12,502 nt of DNA, taken from positions 1-12,502 of the forward strand of contig DOEU01000063.1 of assembly GCA_003532555.1 (NCBI GenBank), given 5' to 3'. The notes beneath the pieces were generated by a model. That model saw only the letters and a list, made by a program, of their open reading frames with translations, was not told the DNA's origin and did no database searches. The position numbers were made by a program, and so were the translations under genes. Shown here in pieces: positions 7,777-12,502 of the stretch. The number at the start of each line of letters is the position of its first letter. Within the stretch, counting starts at the first letter, position 1. This DNA comes from Verrucomicrobiota bacterium. GTDB lineage: Bacteria > Verrucomicrobiota > Kiritimatiellia > Kiritimatiellales > Pontiellaceae.

Positions 7777-9534
7777 CTATTCAACCGAAAAGGGTCGCAG
7801 ATGAAATGCATCTAGATTCATACCACCCCGTTCAACTGCTAATCGCAATACGTGATCACCCGTTGACAGTTGAAGAGGATCGGATACCGAATGGGTTCGC
7901 AACATCTGATCTTTCGTAAGAGGCAAATTAATTACATCTGAGACCGGATCACCTTGAATTAAAAAGCGTATCGCCCCATCCTTCGAAGCAGCATATGTAA
8001 TATCGATCTGATAAAACCCAGCTGTGGACACGTTAATGGAATACTCCAACCATTCCTCGGACTCCATTTGAATCACCTGATGTTGGTTATTCTTTGAGAG
8101 AATATCAACATCATCGGATCGCCAAAACCCACCGGCCGCATTACCCTTTGTTGTATCATAATAAGTCGTACCCGGCATTCCCAAGTCATACTGCTCGGCT
8201 TCGATTTTTCCAGGTACTGTAAAAGGCTTGCTGTTATTATAAGCATAACGTTCCGGTCGCAACGCATCATAGTATTTCATCTGGTCCAAAAATCGCTCTT
8301 TAAGGATTTGCTCGACTTCTGTTAGCTCCTCATCGTCCATTGGATGTTGCTCAAACCGATCAACTTTCTTGTGAATAAATCGACCATCCGAATGCAATTT
8401 ATAATCCGCATCCTGAACAAACCGTTTAATATTGGTCATGTCGGTTCGCTCCATATACCAACAATAGCTATGATTTCGGGTTTCCGTGGTACGCCGTTCC
8501 AATAGAGGCAGAAAGCTCACCCCATCCTGCTGATTCGCAAAAGGCGACGGCAAAGTTAAACCAGCCACATCACTAAGCGTTGCAAAAACATCACTAAAAT
8601 CAATCAATCCATCGATCTTAATCTCTTCTTGAATATGATCCGGCCAGCGCACGAGAAAAGGAACCTGTGTTGCATCTCCTGTCATTTTTCCTTTTGCCCC
8701 TGGCACAGAGATCCCTCGGTGTTCAGATATAATTCGATGATCGGTTCCATTGTCTGCCGTGAAAATAATCAAGGTATCTTCGGAGAGACCCACCTCATCC
8801 ACCGCATCCATTAGATCTCCAACCAGTTTATCCATATACGCTACCATCTCGCCAAAATACTTCGTATCGTTATGGTACGGGTCTAACTTAGGATCCCAAT
8901 CCGATGAATCAGGTGTTGGTTGAAAGGGATAATGAGGAAGAGTCATCGGATAATAGAGGAAAAAAGGCTGATCGACATGCCGCCGGATGAAGCTCTCTGC
9001 ATAAGCCTGCTGTATATCTGGTCCGTATGCCCCAGGATACTCGATTGATGCACCATTCGTCAAAAGCATTGGGCTCACATATCGCTCTTTCTGAGCACCT
9101 CGGATATGCCAAAGGCAATGTTCGTCAAAGCCCAATGACTGAATCGTTTTGGCATCTCCACCCAGCTGCCATTTACCAACAATGCCGGTGACATAGCCTG
9201 CGTCCTTAAATGCATGCCCAAACGTCTTCTGACTCTGGTCGAATGTTGCAAAACGTGTATAATTTCGAACATTGTACTGTCCCGTCATAATCTGAACCCT
9301 TGAAGGCGTGCAGATGTTCTGAGCATGAGCGTGATTAAACTGAGCCCCTGTAGTTGCCATCCGAGTCAGCTGAGGGGTTGCATACGATGTACCTCCATAG
9401 CTATCCACACATTCATGACCAAAATCATCGACCATAATTAAAATAACATTGGGTCGATCAGCAGCCCATGTAGCCAGCTGAAAGAAAAGCCCTAGACAGC
9501 ATATCCATATTCCTAGTTTATGCACGAACACCAT
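7777..9534 (-). CDS. Secreted type I sulfatase fused to a C-terminal CBM6-like module
   Basis: This 585-residue exported sulfatase removes sulfate esters, probably from a polysaccharide. A signal peptide (1-25) is likely cleaved after ATWA. The S1 catalytic domain spans about 26-430: metal ligands D36-D37, the formylglycine-forming C75 in CTPSR, K121 in GKW, H201 in LPHYP and D261-N262 in TADNGT. Residues about 438-583 look like carbohydrate-binding module family 6: PGKIEAEQYD, YYDTTKGN, SDDVDI, EEWLEYSINV and the closing MNLDAFHL. The cysteine must be converted by a formylglycine-generating enzyme or an anaerobic sulfatase-maturing enzyme, neither encoded here. The ATG lies three bases after the stop of the upstream sulfatase with no clear Shine-Dalgarno site, so the two are probably translationally coupled. 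The exact glycan substrate cannot be read from the sequence. Confidence 0.9.
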   Translation of the reverse strand: MVFVHKLGIWICCLGLFFQLATWAADRPNVILIMVDDFGHECVDSYGGTSYATPQLTRMATTGAQFNHAHAQNICTPSRVQIMTGQYNVRNYTRFATFDQSQKTFGHAFKDAGYVTGIVGKWQLGGDAKTIQSLGFDEHCLWHIRGAQKERYVSPMLLTNGASIEYPGAYGPDIQQAYAESFIRRHVDQPFFLYYPMTLPHYPFQPTPDSSDWDPKLDPYHNDTKYFGEMVAYMDKLVGDLMDAVDEVGLSEDTLIIFTADNGTDHRIISEHRGISVPGAKGKMTGDATQVPFLVRWPDHIQEEIKIDGLIDFSDVFATLSDVAGLTLPSPFANQQDGVSFLPLLERRTTETRNHSYCWYMERTDMTNIKRFVQDADYKLHSDGRFIHKKVDRFEQHPMDDEELTEVEQILKERFLDQMKYYDALRPERYAYNNSKPFTVPGKIEAEQYDLGMPGTTYYDTTKGNAAGGFWRSDDVDILSKNNQHQVIQMESEEWLEYSINVSTAGFYQIDITYAASKDGAIRFLIQGDPVSDVINLPLTKDQMLRTHSVSDPLQLSTGDHVLRLAVERGGMNLDAFHLRPFSVE

Positions 9535-9537
9535 CCA

Positions 9538-11238
9538 TTAGGGTTGTTTCACCACATTGATTTCAACCCGAATTGAAACCGGCGAGTTGACTCCATCTGA
9601 AACACTGATAATACAGACATTCTCCCCCATATGCTCCGCTTTCGGCACTCCTTCCAGAAGCCCATACCTTGCACTGGCTAACGTGATCCACTCGGGCCCA
9701 CTATCCAATGTATACACCAATGCATCGCCATCTTTATCTGAAGCCAACCAATTCACATAGTTGGAAAAAGGAACTCCAACCACGGTCTCCTTCAGCTGAG
9801 CCGTGCGCTTTTGCCAAACGGGCGGACGATTATCACCGGTCTTGATACCAGCAGCCTCTAAAATAAGGGGTTCTTTTTCCTCCCGCTGAAGTCGAAAGTT
9901 AGCCAACCACTTCGTTATTTTTTCCACTACAGTCGCATGGGCAGGATCATCTACCACGTTCCTATTTTCATCTTTATCCAGCGTATGATCATACAACATC
10001 CGTGCACCACTGTTCCATTCGGTGTATTGATACGAACCCATTTTCACCGAATCACCCGAATGATAGCGTCCATATATGGCCTCTTTTAAACGTATATCGG
10101 ATTGCTCCAATATGGGAACCAAACTAACTCCATCTAAATGGTTGGGCATATCAATTCCTGCGAGTTCACATAACGTTGGGTAGATATCCACAAATTCAAC
10201 AAGCGATTGAGAGTGTTGTTTTTTCTGAAATGAGGGTGCACTGATAATCAATGGCGAGCGCAATGAAGTTCGGAAAAGGGCATGCTTGCACCACAGCGAA
10301 TGCTCTCCCAATTGCCAGCCATGATCGCCCCACAGCACAATAATCGTATTTTCTCGTAATCCGAGTAAGTCAAGCTCATCAAGGATCTGGCCCACCATTG
10401 CATCGCTATATGACACGCAGGCATAATATCCATGAATCAACGTCCGCGCCATCTCCTCCGAAAGAGGACCTTCTTTGGGTATGCCTCCATACATATTCCG
10501 AAGCTCATTCCATTCATGCATTGCTTCTAGCGGCGCCCCTTCAGGTGCAAATGGATTATCGGCTAACTCAATAGCTGCTCGATCATAAAGATCCCAATAT
10601 TTCTTTGGCGCATTAAACGGCAGATGGGGCTTGGTGAATCCCACCGCCAAGAAGAATGGATTACCCGCCTGTTTCGCTTCTCTTAAATCAACAATCGTCT
10701 CTTGTACAACCGGACCGCCTGCATAAGCCATATCATCCACATCTGCCCCCTCAAAAGCAGGCTGAAGTTTTTCCGGTAACGCTAGATTCTCCGGAAGATG
10801 ATAGACCTTATAGTCCTTTGCGCGAAATATTTTATCCCAAGAAGCAGCACTGTCATTCCGATCATGATAGATTTTTCCATTCGAAATAGTGGTATATCCC
10901 TGTTGCTTAAACCACGAAGGAATGTCTGGAATTCCAGCTGCATCCGCTTCTGCTTTTGAATAGTATGTAACGAAGCGATTTTCCGTTGGATAGAGCCCGG
11001 TCATCAAACTAGCGCGAGAAGCCCCACACACCGGTACCTGACAATAAGCTTCTTGAAAAACCATTCCCTTGCTCGCCAACGCATCGATATGCGGCGACTG
11101 AATTTTTTGATTTCCATAACAACCTAGTTCGGGTCGTAAATCATCGATAGAAATAAACAAAACATTTGGGGACTTTTCCGCAACTGTTACTGATGCCCAC
11201 AAAAGCATTGCTATCATCCTCATCCACTGTTTTCTCAT
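9538..11238 (-). CDS. Secreted type I sulfatase, iduronate-2-sulfatase-like, with C-terminal Ig-like domain
   Basis: This 566-residue exported sulfatase has a signal peptide at residues 1-20, cleaved near TVA-EKS. The catalytic domain (about 22-450) resembles iduronate-2-sulfatase-type enzymes: D32-D33, the formylglycine-forming C71 in CGASR, N120-G-K122, K204-P-H205, and the metal and substrate cluster GDHGWQLGEHSLWCKH (304-319). The motif is C-x-A-S-R rather than the commoner C-x-P-S-R; both are processed. The C-terminal part (about 470-566), with DKDGDALVYTL, GPEWITL and SVSDGV, looks like a putative Ig (He_PIG) or cadherin-like fold. That part may serve as a spacer or a protein/glycan contact module. 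AAGGG lies 7 bases before the ATG. The gene follows the TIM-barrel gene after 60 bases and runs directly into the CBM6 sulfatase. Substrate is unknown; SulfAtlas S1_7 is a possible subfamily. Confidence 0.9.
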   Translation of the reverse strand: MRKQWMRMIAMLLWASVTVAEKSPNVLFISIDDLRPELGCYGNQKIQSPHIDALASKGMVFQEAYCQVPVCGASRASLMTGLYPTENRFVTYYSKAEADAAGIPDIPSWFKQQGYTTISNGKIYHDRNDSAASWDKIFRAKDYKVYHLPENLALPEKLQPAFEGADVDDMAYAGGPVVQETIVDLREAKQAGNPFFLAVGFTKPHLPFNAPKKYWDLYDRAAIELADNPFAPEGAPLEAMHEWNELRNMYGGIPKEGPLSEEMARTLIHGYYACVSYSDAMVGQILDELDLLGLRENTIIVLWGDHGWQLGEHSLWCKHALFRTSLRSPLIISAPSFQKKQHSQSLVEFVDIYPTLCELAGIDMPNHLDGVSLVPILEQSDIRLKEAIYGRYHSGDSVKMGSYQYTEWNSGARMLYDHTLDKDENRNVVDDPAHATVVEKITKWLANFRLQREEKEPLILEAAGIKTGDNRPPVWQKRTAQLKETVVGVPFSNYVNWLASDKDGDALVYTLDSGPEWITLASARYGLLEGVPKAEHMGENVCIISVSDGVNSPVSIRVEINVVKQP

Positions 11239-11298
11239 ATTATTTCCCTTTACCTAAATCTATGCCCCTTACACTCACTCTAAAATGAAATGCACTCA

Positions 11299-12438
11299 TT
11301 ATAATTGAACACCCTGCGCTTCAAATAACTTCAATACCATCTGATTAGCCTGAGAAATATGCGCTGCTAATGTTTTATAAGGCGATTTATCTTCTTGAAG
11401 CATTCCCTGCTTAAGCACACCTAAATGGGTCTCAAAAACATCAATATACTGGCACCGTTGATAGCCCAGAATATAGGGTTTATTAACCGCCTCTTTCACA
11501 TATATTGTATACGCTTTCCCCGCCGCATCCTCACTCTCCATCTGTTGCCACATCGTTTTAGGATGTTTCGGTGTAGGAAAACTGCATTGGTGATCGCATA
11601 GCAAAATCGGCTTTTGATGCATTGCATATAGTTCGTCAAAATAAGTTGCTGGAAAAATTGCCCCACCCGGTTGAATCGAAAGCACATCAATATAAGGCAG
11701 TGCCTCCTCAACTACACAGACGGGATGATCATGAATTAAATACCGTTCACCAAAAATAAGCGTATCAGGAGCTAGTCGGCGTGTCTCTTCACCGATCACT
11801 TGATAAAGCTCGCGTGCAATTAATCGTAAAAAGGCTTCATCCGATGTACCTCCACCCTCAATAAATTTTCTATATCTTTTCGCTCCAAATGAATCCTCTG
11901 GTAAATCACGAATAGTCGAAACCCAATCGGTACCACGTGTTTCTTGAGCTCGTTTTAAATCCCATTGCGGGGTATCAGTCCAATAATACCCAATTAAATT
12001 AGGATGATCCTCTTGTTGCTTAATCTCATACCGAATAATCTCCCGAAATTCCTCCTGTACAACTGGATCAAAAACATCTGGATATTTAAACTCATGATCA
12101 CCATGGTAATTTGCATTTTTTGTTAAATAAATCGGAGCGAAATAGGGCATTCGCTTGCAAAGTGCACGCGGCGAGCCATATCCAGCCGTATTAAACCCCC
12201 ACGTTAACAAATTTTCATGGACCTCTGCACAGACCTGCTCCACATCGCCTCGATCTTTCTTTTGGAGAATATTCTGAATATGATTCACACCCAACGAAAA
12301 GAAAGGTGTGCCAAGTGGCTCAATCAAACATATCCGGCCATTACGATGCTCCAAATGAAAACGTTCATTTGAATCTCCATTACCTGTGCTAATAATACTC
12401 CCCAACAAAATAATACTCCATTTAATCCCTACTTTCAT
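11299..12438 (-). CDS. Secreted agarase-like TIM-barrel glycoside hydrolase-type protein
   Basis: This 379-residue protein has a short signal peptide (about 1-21). The segment GRICLIEPLGTPFFSLGVNHI (34-54) is the opening seen in GH50/agarase-like clan A barrels, and LLTWGFNTAGYGSP (77-90) fits the first strands. GYYWTDTPQWD (150-160) aligns with the strand-4 site where GH50-type enzymes carry the acid/base Glu, but here the position is T156. KPILLCDHQ (276-284) aligns with strand 7, where the nucleophile Glu appears to be D282. Catalysis may therefore differ, with D155, E231 and D282 as candidates, or the protein may only bind sugar. GGAG lies 6 bases before the ATG. It is the most upstream cluster gene visible, followed by two sulfatases and GH3. 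I am fairly sure of the fold and only moderately of the agarase-like label. Confidence 0.6.
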   Translation of the reverse strand: MKVGIKWSIILLGSIISTGNGDSNERFHLEHRNGRICLIEPLGTPFFSLGVNHIQNILQKKDRGDVEQVCAEVHENLLTWGFNTAGYGSPRALCKRMPYFAPIYLTKNANYHGDHEFKYPDVFDPVVQEEFREIIRYEIKQQEDHPNLIGYYWTDTPQWDLKRAQETRGTDWVSTIRDLPEDSFGAKRYRKFIEGGGTSDEAFLRLIARELYQVIGEETRRLAPDTLIFGERYLIHDHPVCVVEEALPYIDVLSIQPGGAIFPATYFDELYAMHQKPILLCDHQCSFPTPKHPKTMWQQMESEDAAGKAYTIYVKEAVNKPYILGYQRCQYIDVFETHLGVLKQGMLQEDKSPYKTLAAHISQANQMVLKLFEAQGVQL

Positions 12439-12502
12439 TTAAATCTCCATTTCCAGTTCTAATCATACTTCCTCAACAAAATAATACTCCATTTAATCCC
12501 TA
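12364..12502. repeat. Imperfect 70/71-bp tandem duplication over the start of the TIM-barrel gene
   Basis: Copy 1 is 12364-12433 and copy 2 is 12434-12502, cut by the window edge. The copies share TTCATTT, AATCTCCATT and an identical 29-base segment (12403-12431 and 12474-12502). They differ at six scattered bases and one single-base insertion. On the minus strand each copy contains GGAG-N6-ATG. The upstream copy supplies the ribosome-binding site and ATG at 12438. The downstream copy has become the signal-peptide codons and keeps an out-of-frame GGAG/ATG at 12368. Further copies may lie beyond the edge. Confidence 0.8.

Noticed and set aside
8629..8814. 61-codon plus-strand open frame inside the CBM6 sulfatase gene
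   Set aside because: It is antisense to the conserved catalytic domain and shows no family resemblance or ribosome-binding support.

Overview
The window holds nine genes: one truncated gene at the left edge, one plus-strand gene, and seven minus-strand genes. I see no tRNA, rRNA, CRISPR array, insertion sequence or integrase. Secreted type I sulfatases next to glycoside hydrolases, one of them resembling proteins annotated as agarase in PVC genomes, suggest a marine or gut member of the Verrucomicrobiota/Kiritimatiellota/Lentisphaerota/Planctomycetota group. Clear Shine-Dalgarno sites before several starts argue against Bacteroidota. The assignment is an inference from gene content. Hand counts give about 33% G+C at 1-420 and about 47% at 10501-10740.

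Layout. Positions 2-445 are the C-terminal part of an unrecognised basic protein. Next on the same strand is a zinc-chaperone GTPase of the COG0523 family (561-1784, ZigA/YciC/ZagA type), preceded by a 115-base leader with an inverted repeat and two very short reading frames. It ends 14 bases from the end of a minus-strand three-gene operon (5103 down to 1799). That operon encodes a circularly permuted ATP-grasp enzyme, an alpha-E protein and a transglutaminase-like protease. This is a widely conserved but poorly understood trio thought to make or attach a peptide-like product. Upstream of it is a 242-base gap that is very A+T rich (14 G/C in the 100 bases 5141-5240) and contains a perfect 30-bp palindrome.

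From 12438 down to 5346 runs a sulfated-polysaccharide degradation cluster, all minus strand and all exported: an agarase-like TIM-barrel protein, a sulfatase with a C-terminal Ig-like domain, a sulfatase fused to a CBM6-like sugar-binding module, and a GH3 beta-glycosidase lipoprotein. The inferred division of labour is that the TIM-barrel protein and sulfatases act on a sulfated glycan and the GH3 enzyme releases terminal sugars. No transporter, regulator or formylglycine-generating enzyme is present, so those must be encoded elsewhere.

Two starts are moved inward from the longest open frames: the alpha-E protein to 3646 and the GH3 enzyme to 7688. The right edge carries an imperfect 70/71-bp tandem duplication over the start of the TIM-barrel gene.
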